Of a stretch of DNA of 64,000 nt, positions 10,450 to 21,822 are shown one piece after another. The notes beneath the pieces were generated by a model. That model was given only the letters and a program-made list of their open reading frames with translations, made no database searches and was not told the origin of the DNA. Each line of letters opens with the position of its first letter. The stretch's first letter is position 1. Position numbers and translations under genes: made by a program. The stretch is from Welwitschia mirabilis (taxonomy: Eukaryota > Gnetophyta > Gnetopsida > Welwitschiales), in assembly GCA_051453625.1 (NCBI GenBank), contig JBOZIK010000001.1, positions 120,912,227-120,976,226 of the forward strand, given 5' to 3'.

Positions 10450-11540
10450 CAGTTGGAGGTCAACTTGTTATTCAAGAGATGTACTCTAGTATTATATAAA
10501 AGAACAAGCTGACTAGGTTCAAACATTTTATGAAGTAACTTTCTATCATGTTTGAACTTAGCTTGAGCTTTATGGATTAATTGACGATGTATAGCACGAG
10601 TACAATTTTTATCAAGGTAATCTATATTTAAGACACTCATTAATGTCTATAAGATTAAGTTGATGAGAAGCAAGATAAGAGTTATACCATACATCAACAA
10701 GTAAAACACAAACTTTTCTATATACAAGTTCATAAGGTGAAAAATCAAGAGAATTATACCAAATGGTATGGTAAGCCCAAAGAACATCATTAAGCTTAGA
10801 AGCCTAAGATTTCTTATTAATAGAGAAACATTTTTGTAACATTTTCTTAATTTCTCTATTTACATTTTTAGCTTAACCATTAGTCTAAGGATGATAAGAA
10901 TACGCTACTCTATATTCTATTCCAATGGACGAAAAACTTCCTAAAAAGTTAATTTATAAAATGAGTTTTTTGATCACTAATGATAATAGTAAGAAAACCA
11001 AATCATTGAAAAATATTAGTTCTAAAAAAAGTACAAATAGTACAAGCATATTTCAAGGATGTAGGAATAGCTTCAACCCATTTAATAATATAATCTAAAA
11101 CCACTAAAATGTAATTTTTATCATTAGAAGGTGGGTGAATAGGGCCTATAAAATCAATTTCCCAATAATGAAAAGGTTCACATTTAAGAATAGGTGTAAG
11201 GAGCATCTTTTGAGCATGAATAAGGCTACCATAATGTTAGCAAGGGTCATGCCTTTTAGAAAAATCAAAAGAATCTTGAAAAAGAGTAGGCTAATAAAAA
11301 CCGAAGTGAAGACTTTTCATAGTTGTTTTCTATCCACTAAAATACTTATATAGATATCAACATAATAAAGATGAAGGATATCATATTTTTCCCAATTAGG
11401 CATACATTTTCATATAGTTTGGTCTTTACACTTATGATACAGATGCGGCTCTATCCATTCATAGTTACTTATTCTATAAAGAAAGGATTTTCTTTGATCA
11501 TAAGTCCAATGTTGTGGTATTCTCATGGTAACAAGGTAAT
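10450..11540 (-). pseudogene. Athila-like integrase, second copy of element A
   Basis: The C-terminal piece 'FKHDRKLLHKMFEPSQ' and 'LVLLYNTRVH' is at 10450-10620. The catalytic core piece at 11003-11206 carries 'EIDFIGPIHPPS' with the first catalytic aspartate intact, then 'YILVVLDYIIKWVEAIPT'. The zinc-binding N-terminal region lies at about 11210-11480 with frameshifts. The gap on the left removes the end of the protein. The same domains recur at 8806-9960. Confidence 0.8.
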
Positions 11541-12110
11541 TAACAATATTAGCATATCAAGGAGGAGGATGAGTAGAAGATATAGCAAAAAGTTGTTTAT
11601 TCGGAAAAGAATCATTAATAACAGAATCATCAAGAGGAGAAGAAAGATGAGACAAATGATTGACAACACAATTATGCTTTTCTACTTTATCAATAATGGT
11701 TAAATTAATATCTTGCATGAGGAGGATCCATCTAATCAATCTAGCACTCGAACCTTTCTTGGTCATAAGGTATTGAATCATAGCATGATCAGTATAAACA
11801 TTTATATGAAAGACTAAAAAATAATGTCTAAGTGTATCAAGGCAAAAGATAATTGCTAACATTTTTTTTTCCTATAGTAGTATAATTCATTTGAGTTATA
11901 GATAGAGTTTTACTATAGTAAGATATTACTTTAAAATTATTTTCATATTTTTGATAAAGTACCCCACCCACGGCAAAATTACTAGCATCACACATTAATT
12001 CAAAATCATTTTTCCAATCGGGTCACATTATAATAGGAGCATAAGAAAGTTTACATTTAAGTTTATCAAAAGCAAGCTAACAAGATTTATTCTATTAAAA
12101 TTTAGCATCT
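11541..12110 (-). pseudogene. Athila-like RNase H, second copy of element A
   Basis: An open segment at 11557-11862 carries 'NVYTDHAMIQYLMTKK', 'ARLIRWILLMQDI' and 'IIDKVEKHN', the C-terminal part of a Ty3/gypsy RNase H (family pattern TDH.ALKYL..K.....RLIRW.LLLQEFD). Upstream, the 'CDASNFAVGGVL' block is readable near 11950-12000 with stops around it. RNase H degrades the RNA template during reverse transcription. Confidence 0.8.
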
Positions 12111-12890
12111 TTTTCTAATTTTGAGTAAAGGAGTTTATAAATTTTTGCATAATCCTAAATGAGCCAATGATAAAAACTGCAACGACCAAGAAAGGATCAA
12201 ACTTGTTTTACATTTGTTGGAGGAGTTATGTTTTGAATAATATCAACTTTTTTAGGGTCCATCCTAATCCCTTTCTTTGAAACATGATGATCTAAAACAA
12301 TTCCACTCTCAACTAAAAAAGAACTTTTCTCCCAACTCAAATGTAGGCCACTAGAAATGCATTTATCAAGGACTTTCTCTAAGCTTTTTAAGATTTGTTC
12401 AAAATTTTCAGCATAAATAGAGAAGTCATCCATAAAAATTTCTATTAAATTCTCTAACATATAAAAAAATACCCATCATTGCATGTTTAAAAGTAATAGA
12501 AGCATTGCAAAGTATGAAAGGCATGCGTCTAAAAGCAAAAATACTAAAAGGTGAAGTGAAGGTAGTTTTAGCCTGACCTTCTCTAGTAATACAAACCTAA
12601 TTGTAATTACTATATCAATCAAGAAAATAATAAAAAGCATGTCCTTGAATTCTATCAAGTATCTGATCAAGAAAAGGCAAATGACAATGGTCTTTTTGGG
12701 TTACTTCATTTAATTTTCTAAAATCAATGCACATCCTCCATTTCCCACCTTTCTTAGGTACTACTGTCAAAGAGCTAACCCATGCACTATAAGCTTTGAC
12801 ATAAATGATTTTAGCATCCATTAATTTAATGATTTCATCTTTAACAACTTGCTTAAGGGCTAGATTAAGTCTATGTTAGGATTGCCTAAC
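12111..12890 (-). pseudogene. Athila-like reverse transcriptase of element A
   Basis: Two open pieces cover most of the RT. At 12615-12821 the frame reads 'VPKKGGKWRMCIDFRKLNE' and 'LPFLDQILDRIQG'. At 12197-12460 it reads 'FMDDFSIYAENF' and 'SGLHLSWEKSSFLVESG'. The catalytic F-M-D-D codons are at 12425-12436 and intact. Stops and a frame change lie between the pieces (12460-12615). The connection towards RNase H continues with 'VKQV'. Athila-type RTs normally have this KKGG...WRMCIDYRKLN layout. Confidence 0.85.
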
Positions 12891-13540
12891 AAGTTTTGCA
12901 TTATCTTCAAGGTAGATTTTATGTTAAATAATTAAGTAGAAATGGATGTTAAATCTTTATGGGACCAAGCAAACACATTTACCTTAGATTATAAAAGTAA
13001 GATTAAGCTCGATTCTTATTGAGGGAAATAGATTTTCATTAATTATTAAAGGTTTGTTCTGATCATTACACAAAAAAATGTATTTCAGTCCGCTAGGTAA
13101 AGGTTTCAGATTCAGATTTAAATTTAGATTTCTATTTTGTATTAAATTTTTAGGGAAATTCACTATTATCTCAGACTATTATCCAGATGTTAATAGTAAA
13201 TGACCACCCCTAAAATAAAAAATCTCAGTTTTTCTCAAATCTTAGACTTCCGCGTAGTTGATAGACTCAGTCTTTCTACTTTCCAGATCAAAAAAATTAG
13301 TTTCTAAATGGTTAAAAACAATTTGATCTTCATCAAAAACGTTCAAGTTATCTACTTCAAGTTGATTATCAAATAAAGTTAGTTCATGAAGCATTGACCA
13401 TCTTTCTTTAAGTAAACAATGTTGTAAGAATAAAATCAATTTAATCTCTTCTTCCACACTCAAATCATCACCTAAATCTTTTTCAACTGCATCAAACACT
13501 CTTATTGTAAACTTCTTATTTTTAAAGAATAGTCCATCAT
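12891..13540 (-). pseudogene. Linker between protease and RT, element A
   Basis: This part of pol is degenerate. An open piece of 85 codons at 13242-13499 is acidic, with 'EKDLGDDLSVEEEIK' and 'LDNQLEVDNLNVFDED'-like stretches. It has no known catalytic motif and matches by position the linker at 56100-56500 in element C. Confidence 0.45.
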
Positions 13541-13920
13541 TCCTATTGTGGATCTATAATAAAATAAGCTATTACACAAAAAGCTTTTCCTAGAAGTAAT
13601 GGATAACCATTGTTATGTTCAACTTCTATTACAACCACATCAATTGGGTATAATGCTTCTTCAATTTGAATCACTAGATATTTAATCATGCCTAAAGTCT
13701 TCTTAACTAATATATATGCTAATTTTAAGACAATCCTTATAGGCTTTATGCTACTTTTCAACCCAAGTCATTGATAAATGTGCAAGGGCATAATGTTAAC
13801 AATGACTCCTATATTAATCAAGGCTTTCTTTATTCTTCTGTTTTCTTTCAAAGTGATACTAATAGTTGCTGCCCTTGGATTTTAAAACTTTGGAAATTTC
13901 TGTAAAACTAAGTTGTTAAT
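13541..13920 (-). pseudogene. Athila-like aspartic protease, element A
   Basis: The conserved end of the retroviral-type protease is open at 13543-13761: 'VLKLAYILVKKTLGMIKYL', 'YPIDVVVIEVEHN' and 'GYPLLLGKAF' (family pattern VPLILGRPFL). Further upstream the active-site block reads L-I-N-I-G-V, so the catalytic Asp of the D-x-G-x-S motif is Asn, with the codon complement at 13813-13815. That is a G-to-A change on the coding strand, and the protease would be inactive. Confidence 0.75.
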
Positions 13921-14499
13921 ATATTGGGCTAGGAAGACTTTAGTAGAGATAATTCATTTTTATTTTCTCTTAATCAGTTCTTTCCACAACTTAGAATATT
14001 TATGATTTTCTTGCAAAGGTTTCCAAAATGATAAATTTATACTCACATTTTGCATTAAGACTTTAATATTTTCATCAAAAGTTGGATTTGTATTTAATCT
14101 ATCAAGCCAAAGGGCAACAGGTTTCTTACCTTTTTCATGAGAAGAATTTTTCTTTTTATTGCTTAAAGGAAAAGGGAAAGAACGGTTTTATAAAATTTTT
14201 ATATCCTCTTCTTCCTCATTATTTTATTACTCTAAGATGTTAAAGCCTCATTGGTAGGAGGAGGTGTCTTATTTCCACTTCTTGTCACAACCTTATAATC
14301 TTTTAACTTCATTTGGATTTAGTAGAGCTTGTGTGGTAAGTGACCTTTGTGGTCTTTGATTAGCAAGCATAGTTTATTATAAAATACTAATAAGATTTTT
14401 AATGTTGAAATTTAGTCTTTCTTCAATTTTTCTTAACTCATCAATGAAATTTCTAAGTGGATCACCTTAGTTATGTGAGTTAGATGAGCTTGCTTAATT

Positions 14500-14830
14500 A
14501 TTAGAGTTGTTTGATTGGAAATTAGGATTTTTAAATCTTTTTCTAAATGGTTGGAAATTAGGATGATTTGTTTAAAAATTTTTGAAATTGAGTTTTTTTT
14601 TCATTCTAGGTTACAAGTTGTTTTGATTTTGGATTTAACTTTAGTTTTGATTTTGATTAAAGTTTGAAGATCTTTGATTAAAAGCACAGACTTCTTCATA
14701 AATTCTTTCCCTATATGTTGGTAATAAAGAACACTCTTTTGTCACATGAAAATTGTCTTTGCATAAATCATAAGTTGGAGCTACAACCATACTCTTTTCT
14801 ATTGCCACCTTTGCATCTAAGATCATCTAA
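14500..14830 (-). pseudogene. Athila-like Gag zinc knuckle, element A
   Basis: A 61-codon open piece at 14641-14826 contains 'CKDNFHVTKEC', the second half of a CX2CX4HX4C RNA-binding knuckle. The first cysteine of the pair is replaced (Y-D-L-C instead of C-x-x-C). It is followed by 'YEEVCAFNQRSSNFNQNQN', matching the 'VNAV..F..Q' and Asn/Gln-rich tail typical of Athila-type Gags. The tail continues with stops to about 14500. Confidence 0.75.
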
Positions 14831-15750
14831 GTGTATTTCTCCTAAATTAAGATGAAATCCTTAATGAGATTAGTTAGTTCTTTTTCAATTTTTACTTCCT
14901 CCTTTTCTTCCTTAACTTCTTTAAGATCTTTAATGATTTAATCTACTATTCGATTTTCTCTAAGTGAGGATTTAAGCAAAGTTTGACCCACTTCCACTAA
15001 ATCTTCCAACACTCTCCAAGATTTTTCTAACGTAAGGTTCATCAAATTTTCTGCATAAGAAAAATCAACAAGTTGCTTAGTTTGACTGTCGAGTCCACTA
15101 TAAAAGTAGTCTACCAATTCTTCTTGAGAAAAAACATTTACAGGGTTTGAATGTAAAGCAATGAAAAATATCTCATAGGTAGAGGCATAATCTTCATTAG
15201 GCTATTGTTGAAAGTTGGTTATGTCTTTTTTACATTTTCTTATAGTTATTTCACTTATAAATCTCTTAATGAAAGCTTCTTGCACTTGACTTTATGTTTT
15301 TATACTTCTATGGAAAATTGTTCTTAGTCAAAGTTTATCTTTTTCTTTTAAAGTGATTAAAAAAATTATCATGTAAGTTCTACCACTTATTCTTTTCTTA
15401 CCATTTCCAAAAGTGGTACTAAATTTTTGATGTCGCAATGTATTGTAAAGGATCTTCATCATATTCACCACTAAAAATGGGATAAGTGCTTAAATTCCTA
15501 AGTTTGACATCGTCACCAGAAGGTAAATCAAAAGGGATTTGAATTTCATGTTTTTTATTAGATATAAGCTCTCTAAGGCTGACATTGGCATTAGTATTTA
15601 TGGGTGTAGTCATAGGGGTTCTAATAACAAGAGGCGGATTAGGCAAAGCGACTTGTTTTTGCTTTTTTGATAAAGTAGACATATTTAAAAATTGATTTTC
15701 TTCTAAACTATTGTCTAAATAATCTTTTAAAATATTTTCTTTCACAAAAT
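14831..15750 (-). pseudogene. Athila-like Gag, N-terminal and central part, element A
   Basis: The open start at 15419-15745 (108 codons) reads through 'ELISNKKHEIQIPFDLPSGDD' and 'LSTYPIFSGEYDEDPLQYI', the usual beginning of the retrotransposon Gag domain. Downstream, degenerate frames carry 'IKRFISE' and 'DYFYSGLDSQTKQLVDF' (family pattern ..FY.GL.....LID...GG). Stops separate the pieces. Confidence 0.75.
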
Positions 15751-16343
15751 TATAATCTAAAGTAATAATTGTAGAAATTTCTAAAATTTTTGAACTTTAT
15801 GTACCTTTGGTGTGCGTACCTGAGCTAAATTCAAAGTCAATCAAATCTTCTTGGATGTTTTCCTCTATGAACGACTATTCTCTTTGATATTTTTCTTTTT
15901 TACCAGATTTTATCATGTTTCAGCATGCTCAATTTTGATGTTCAATGCACGTCATCCTTGTGGTCATCTAGATGATATGTTTGGATGACAAAAAATAAAA
16001 AACACAAAAAATAGAAGCATAAAATAATAGACACAGAAAACACTAAAAATAAATTGTCATCCTCTTAAGTTATCTAGACAATGGAGGGGATGATAGGAAA
16101 ATCCTATTTTTTATGAAAACGAAAAACTAAAAAAAACTCAACACATAGAGATTTTCATCACGACACATCATCTGGGCAATGTAGCAAATGACAGATTGTT
16201 TATTTTGAAACGCAAAAACAAAATTGTGAAAAGAAAAACCTATGCTACTGCAACTAAAAATGTAGCGCTACTACAGGTAAATATCCAAACTGATATCCAA
16301 ACACTTACATAAGCAATGACAATCCTCAAACTCTAAGTAGCCT
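15751..16343 (-). other. Leader between primer site and gag, element A
   Basis: Untranslated leader. It holds two or three copies of the family palindrome. The best is at 15951-15989: GTCATCC, six bases, the perfect 12-bp palindrome TCATCTAGATGA, seven bases, then GGATGAC. A second, weaker copy is at 16056-16094. Confidence 0.6.
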
Positions 16344-16361
16344 TCCTCGGCAATGGCACCA
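16344..16361 (-). other. Primer-binding site, tRNA-Asp type (decayed)
   Basis: On the minus strand this reads TGGTGCCATTGCCGAGGA. It differs from the Athila-type tRNA-Asp site TGGCGCCGTTGCCGGGGA at three positions, all C-to-T or G-to-A. Three bases separate it from the LTR. Confidence 0.8.
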
Positions 16362-16364
16362 AGA

Positions 16365-17445
16365 TGTTGTGGTGTGTATTTGTGCAAACATTATGCTCCT
16401 GAGAAGATCCTGTTTTTTAAAAATTACATAACACAACACACTATTATATATAGGAGTGGATCCAAATGTTGTAATCCATTGAAGGTGCAGGCTCGAAGAA
16501 AGAGAATTGATTTTAATATGAAACATTTATGTACTCTAACAACAGAAACAGAATGCAAAGTAGAAAATCATAATGCAAACACACTTATAAGGAAGAAAAA
16601 AGATAATGCATTTAAACTAATAATGCTAAACCTTGACAAAGGTTGCCCTCATAATCTATATCACTTAAAAATCTATCATTGAATCAGAATCAACATAAAC
16701 TATAAGGAATAAGTAACAATAAACATAAAAAAATAGAAAATAGTTCTTTGATTAGTTTCAAATCAATATCTGTGTTACAAAGCAGCCACGCCTCAATGGA
16801 GGAAGCACAACTCAACACTAAGGAAGACATCTCTCTGCAACTACAATGGATGGATCTTTATCCCTTCAATCTCCTATCATAAGAATTTTTAGTACAAGTG
16901 AAGACAAGCAGGAGTCTAAGGCAAAGTTAATACTTATTGATGAAAACAGATTCATAAATAAACAAGACAAACAAGCATAGGCACAACCCTCACAACCATG
17001 CAAGAAACATAGAGACAAATGGTAAAAGTCAGGTAAAGTTCAATTAAGCATTACAACAGACATCATCTTGCTGGTTATCTAGATGATACAGGGAATAGTG
17101 CCACCTCATAAGAACTTCATGCCATTTACCAAATTGATTCTAGTCAGCATCCTCATTGGCTTAATTGTTTTGTCATCTGTACAATCATCTGGACGATGAG
17201 GTGGATGACAAGATTTTTACAAGTGTCCATGAAATGCATCAGCCTTAATGTTTGTAGGACATTTAGTTCAAAATGGGAAATATTATAAACTACTTTAAAT
17301 ACTTTAAAATGTCATAAAGATTGCATGTTTTTGCGTCTTTTATCTCAGCTCTCTATTATCATAGAAATATAGCATAAACCTATCTAATATCCTGCAAAAC
17401 TACACAAAATACCCTATCAAATACATGCAAGTTGGCAGTGCAATA
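16365..17445 (-). mobile_element. Athila-like LTR A (5' LTR of element A)
   Basis: It starts TGTTGTGGTG on the plus strand next to the primer site and runs into the gap at 17446, about a base or two before its expected end (compare ...GCAAGTTG...CGTAACA at 47544-47563). It shares its whole length, with substitutions, with LTR B (31384-32454) and LTR C (45976-47563). Copies of the family palindrome lie at 17061-17100 and 17171-17210, the latter with perfect outer arms TGTCATC and GATGACA. Confidence 0.8.
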
Positions 17446-17566
17446 NNNNNNNNNNNNNNNNNNNNNNNNNNNNNNNNNNNNNNNNNNNNNNNNNNNNNNN
17501 NNNNNNNNNNNNNNNNNNNNNNNNNNNNNNNNNNNNNNNNNNNNNNNNNNNNNNNNNNNNNNNNNN
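17446..17566. other. Assembly gap of 121 N
   Basis: Run of N at the outer end of LTR A. The sequences on the two sides are unrelated. Confidence 0.95.
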
Positions 17567-18900
17567 TGTTTAAAACCTTAGTGTGAATCATAAATTATTC
17601 AACAATATAAAGCTTAACTATAGAAATGAAATCTTCTTTAAAGGCTTATATCAAAATTTATTCGTTAAGGACCCTATTAATATTTTCTCTAGTAAATCAT
17701 GATTTTTTGTTAGATACTAAGGATCTTATAAATGCTATTACACTAGCTGCATCTATTTCATCTAAAGAACCAGAGATAATTAAACTACTTCTTTTATTAA
17801 ATAATATTTTTAATCAATTATAGATACTTAACATGATAAATAAATCTCATGGAGAATCTCTAATGAAATCTTTAAATAATAATAAGATTAAAATTAATCT
17901 AAATATTTAAATCTAATTTCTTGAATAATGTTAAATAGAAGATGGATTAGAAGTAGATAGATATTGTCATTGCTTTTAGTTGAGCTGTGACTTCAAGTAA
18001 GATTCATTAGATGAATAACAATAACTACCAAATGTCTGTAATTCTAATTTTTACCCTTTTAACCAATATGATAATTCATTGAACTATAATCATTATGAGT
18101 TATAAAGTGATTTTAATTCATAATTTGAATACCAGAGGATTTTGTAAGTAGACTAATGGGAAAATCTTTTATGAAACTTAATGCTAATGATTATGAATTG
18201 CCATCCAAATCCAAAGAAGCTATAATTTATCCTAATCTTTCTACTTTTATCCCATCATCTAATGTCCCTAAGAAGCATTATGAACTTAAAAAGGATAGTG
18301 AAACTAATAGTTCTCATAAGCTTTTAAGAATAATGCCGAGGATAGAAAGTAATCTAAACCCATTATAACAAGAGAGGAAAAAACCTAATAAGGCCCTAGT
18401 TAATCCTTTAAAAAGATATTATCTTAAAGCTACCTTATCATACATACTAGATGAAGGATTTGAATATGATATTAAAAAAGATTTAAAGATGTTTATAACT
18501 AATGTCATCTTCTATTAGCTAATAAATATAACTAGGAAAAGGAACAATATTTTGAATTCCTTAAGCGCCCCAAAATATGAGTCTCATATAAATCAGTTAT
18601 AAAGAGACAATACTTATAGCTTAATAATATTTCAGATATAACTAGGAATATGGATTATTTTCTCATCATCTTACAATTCAAAAATTTTTATCTTCATAAT
18701 TATAGGTTAGATACTAAAGGCTTTAAAATCTCTTATGCCAAAAAAAACTTGTCTTTGGAGAAATACCCATATTAAGTCAATCAAATAAATAAATCTAAAG
18801 TTAAGATTCTTGGAAAAGTTAGTTAACAATTTTGAGCTTTTACTAGCCAAGAATTCTAGGATTTTGAATGTGGTTAATAGTTTTAGTAGTTTACAACCTT
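17567..18900 (+). pseudogene. Degenerate reading frames, possibly Tat-like polyprotein
   Basis: Two open pieces stand out, 65 codons at 17626-17823 and 70 codons at 18156-18368 (starting MGKSFMKLNANDYELPS). The second frame continues after a stop with 'KRYYLKATLSYILDEGFEYD' near 18410-18475. I do not recognise these domains. Their position upstream of the RNase H-like block suggests the N-terminal half of the same polyprotein. Stops are frequent. Confidence 0.35.
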
Positions 18901-19119
18901 GTTCTTAATAGAAGTTAGATGAGAGATTTTAATGAACATATAGATATTAAGTTATCACATATGTGGCTTCCATATAATAAGAAGCCTAATTATATTTTCA
19001 TTCATAATGAGCTCTATATGAGATGCCATGTGAAAATAATGGAGTTAACGTAGTGGTAAAGTGAGTCAGTTCTTTTAATGAAATATGCTTAATATCTAAA
19101 TACATAATTGAATTTATCT

Positions 19120-19430
19120 ATAATTATCAATCATCAAAATTATGGACCATTAATTTTAATGAACTAATCTAAAAATTTGGTTCTAGAGTGAGTATCTATT
19201 TACATCATCATTTGAATAAGACTTTCTTTAGAGCTCATAATGTGAATTTTAAAACATTAGATAATGTAGCTGAATATAAAGCACTTTGTTTATGACTTAA
19301 ATTTTGTCTTAAATAAGAAATCAACTATATTAGAATTTTTGAATATTATAATCTTATTATTAATTAATTAAAGGGCATTTATTCTATTAATAATAAGTTG
19401 TGTATTATTCATTGGTTTTTTGAAACATTT
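19120..19430 (+). pseudogene. RNase H-like block of a Tat-type element
   Basis: A plus-strand frame shows 'LWTINFNEL' then 'GSRVSIYL' near 19140-19210. This is followed by 'NFKTLDNVAEYKALCL' near 19245-19290, and 'IRIFEYYNLIIN.LKGIYSINNK' near 19330-19390. The pattern W...FDG......G.GI.L....NN.AEYEAL..GL....I..GDS.L...Q..G.Y is that of the additional RNase H of plant Tat-type Ty3/gypsy elements. The GDS active-site stretch is lost (reads E-Y-Y). Confidence 0.55.
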
Positions 19431-19879
19431 TAACCTTAGATTTAAGCATCTTGCCAAAAATTAAAAATTAAAAGGCTAATTATCTAGATCAAATTGGCAT
19501 AACATTTCTCCCTTAATAGTCAAAGTTCTTTTAAAGTATCCTTGTTGAAGAAAATTTTGAAAATTTAGTCCCAAATAATATTTTATTATTTTAGGTTTTT
19601 AACTCAAAGAAGTACATCAAATATTTTCTCTTAAATTAGGGATTATTCTTTAATTATAAGACAAGAGAGGATATTCATCAATGAATTGAGCATGATAAAG
19701 TTAAAATTTGTAGGCATTCTTCAAATTCTTTCCTCAAATTAGTTCTTAACTAAAAAAATAATTAGTGTAATATAGTTTTCTAAATAATATTAAAATTCAA
19801 TCTCAATTATCATATGATGAGATTCTTATGAATTTGTCTCAAGACAGAGAAGAATTAAAAGAGATTAAAATTAGTGCTA

Positions 19880-20070
19880 CCTTACCTCCTTATCTCTGCA
19901 ACTATTTATTATGTTTTCTTTAAGAGTATGTCAACATTTGTGCATGGTCATAGAAAGATCTTAAGACCTCTAATCCTTAAATTATAACACTTAAAATCTC
20001 TCTTAAGCTAGATTTTAAAACTTTATTCAGAATCTTAGATATCAAACTTCCAAATAAAATTCCAAAGAAA
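19880..20070 (+). pseudogene. Pre-RT linker of a Tat-type element
   Basis: A plus-strand frame reads 'EYVNICAWS.KDLKTSNP' then 'IITLKISLKLDFK', closely following the block just before RT in Tat and Ogre elements (..D.FAW.Y.DM.G.DP.I..H.L......P). No RT core follows before the gap at 20470. A local duplication of about 38 bp (TTCCAAAGAAAATTCTTTAT...) occurs at 20058-20098 and 20126-20166. Confidence 0.45.
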
Positions 20071-20469
20071 ATTCTTTATCAATATCAAAGAAAAATTTCT
20101 TATAGGGTAAGTAAAAAAGAGAAAAATTTCCAAAGAAAATTCTTTATTAATATCAAAGGAAAAATGCTAATAGAATCTCAGTATTTTTGAAATATTTAGT
20201 GACATTGTAGAAATAAACAATCATTATTAATTTTGAGGAAGCTAAAACATTAGTTAGACAAATAGAAAAAGAATGAGTCATATGTGAACAAGTCTGATGA
20301 GAACTAGAGGTAACAGAAAAAATCATATCAAACCATTTATTTAAAGATCACTCAACTTAGATAAATACTTGCTTAGAAAAATGCTTAAGGTCTTTGTAAT
20401 GTTTCAAATTAACTATTCATAAAGAGGTGTGTTAAAACACCAAATAAGCATGATTAACAAGTTGTTATG

Positions 20470-20479
20470 NNNNNNNNNN
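20470..20479. other. Assembly gap of 10 N
   Basis: Ten N, a short sequencing or joining gap. Confidence 0.95.
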
Positions 20480-20765
20480 ATGGCATTAGGTGGGAGTGGA
20501 TAAACTAGGTAGATGTAACTGATAATAACTTTGGCTGATCCCTAAGGGTTTCAGAAGGGGGAGTTAGATCATAATCCATGTCTTTACCTGTGACCAGTAG
20601 TTCAAGGTTATTAGCTAATGATAAAGAATGTAATTCGTTTCTATCAATAGTAAAGTTCACCTTTTTAAAATTATTCCTTATTATTTTTATTAAACCTGGC
20701 ATAATATTTAAATGTTCTTATTTATAAAAAAATGATCTTAAAATGATAAAACAAAACATTACATT

Positions 20766-20778
20766 TGGTATCAGATCC
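20766..20778 (+). other. Possible initiator tRNA-Met primer-binding site
   Basis: TGGTATCAGATCC is one base off the common TGGTATCAGAGCC. No LTR ends or gag are recognised around it, so it could be chance or the start of an unrecognised reverse-transcribing element. Confidence 0.35.
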
Positions 20779-21106
20779 AACGATAAGTACTAAATTGCTA
20801 CTTTAAAGAAAAGCAAGGAAGGAATCTAGTCTTATAATCAATAGAAGCATAATATTAAGAAATAGGCCAAATGATAAGTAGTACATAGAAAAGATATGAT
20901 ACAAAGAAGACAAGATACCAACAAATAGTACATGGGGCATGATGTCTTGGAATGAAATCATTGTTAAGGAGAAAGAAAAACCTTCATAGAAAATAGAATG
21001 GGATTATGATCCTTTACCACCTAAAATGGATGGCCCCATACTACTTGAAATCACCTCCATCCTAATAGTATTATGATGAACCCCTATAGTGATAATCTCA
21101 ACTGAA

Positions 21107-21822
21107 NNNNNNNNNNNNNNNNNNNNNNNNNNNNNNNNNNNNNNNNNNNNNNNNNNNNNNNNNNNNNNNNNNNNNNNNNNNNNNNNNNNNNNNNNNNNNN
21201 NNNNNNNNNNNNNNNNNNNNNNNNNNNNNNNNNNNNNNNNNNNNNNNNNNNNNNNNNNNNNNNNNNNNNNNNNNNNNNNNNNNNNNNNNNNNNNNNNNNN
21301 NNNNNNNNNNNNNNNNNNNNNNNNNNNNNNNNNNNNNNNNNNNNNNNNNNNNNNNNNNNNNNNNNNNNNNNNNNNNNNNNNNNNNNNNNNNNNNNNNNNN
21401 NNNNNNNNNNNNNNNNNNNNNNNNNNNNNNNNNNNNNNNNNNNNNNNNNNNNNNNNNNNNNNNNNNNNNNNNNNNNNNNNNNNNNNNNNNNNNNNNNNNN
21501 NNNNNNNNNNNNNNNNNNNNNNNNNNNNNNNNNNNNNNNNNNNNNNNNNNNNNNNNNNNNNNNNNNNNNNNNNNNNNNNNNNNNNNNNNNNNNNNNNNNN
21601 NNNNNNNNNNNNNNNNNNNNNNNNNNNNNNNNNNNNNNNNNNNNNNNNNNNNNNNNNNNNNNNNNNNNNNNNNNNNNNNNNNNNNNNNNNNNNNNNNNNN
21701 NNNNNNNNNNNNNNNNNNNNNNNNNNNNNNNNNNNNNNNNNNNNNNNNNNNNNNNNNNNNNNNNNNNNNNNNNNNNNNNNNNNNNNNNNNNNNNNNNNNN
21801 NNNNNNNNNNNNNNNNNNNNNN
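21107..21822. other. Assembly gap of 716 N
   Basis: Run of 716 N. The non-round size suggests an estimate from read pairs or maps. Confidence 0.95.

Larger units (their letters stand above)
7885..17445 (-). mobile_element. Athila-like Ty3/gypsy element A (left-truncated)
   Basis: On the minus strand this runs LTR (16365-17445), primer-binding site, leader, gag, protease, RT, RNase H, integrase, then a conserved non-coding block that stops at about 7885 without a 3' LTR. The Athila-type assignment rests on the tRNA-Asp primer site, the FMDD RT motif, the RT block 'WRMCIDFRKLNE.T.KDH..LPFLDQ.LDR', and a protease block ending 'GYPLLLGKAF'. A 100-N gap at 10350-10449 separates two copies of the integrase and RNase H region, so the element is either duplicated or misjoined there. 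All genes are broken. Confidence 0.8.

Noticed and set aside
10330-10512. Open frames that run through N stretches
   Set aside because: Frames across runs of N (also at 17400, 21004-21892, 27357, 37287 and 46488-47227) are artefacts of translating unknown bases.
11135-11703. Plus-strand frames of 72 and 110 codons
   Set aside because: They are the complement of the minus-strand integrase and RNase H of element A. The same happens at 37009-37215, 39638-39952 and 56768-57121.
16353-16682. 109-codon plus-strand frame
   Set aside because: It lies inside LTR A, and its counterpart in LTR C (45835-46224) has a different, shifted protein. It is a chance opening in LTR sequence.
17061-17210. CRISPR-like array suggested by repeated TCATCTGGATGAT strings
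   Set aside because: Spacing is irregular, the repeats are palindromes within plant LTRs, and no cas-like genes are present. This is a eukaryotic retrotransposon.
20766-20778. Endogenous pararetrovirus start at the TGGTATCAGATCC site
   Set aside because: Pararetroviruses use the same tRNA site, but I see no movement protein, coat or RT sequence around it, so no virus is called.
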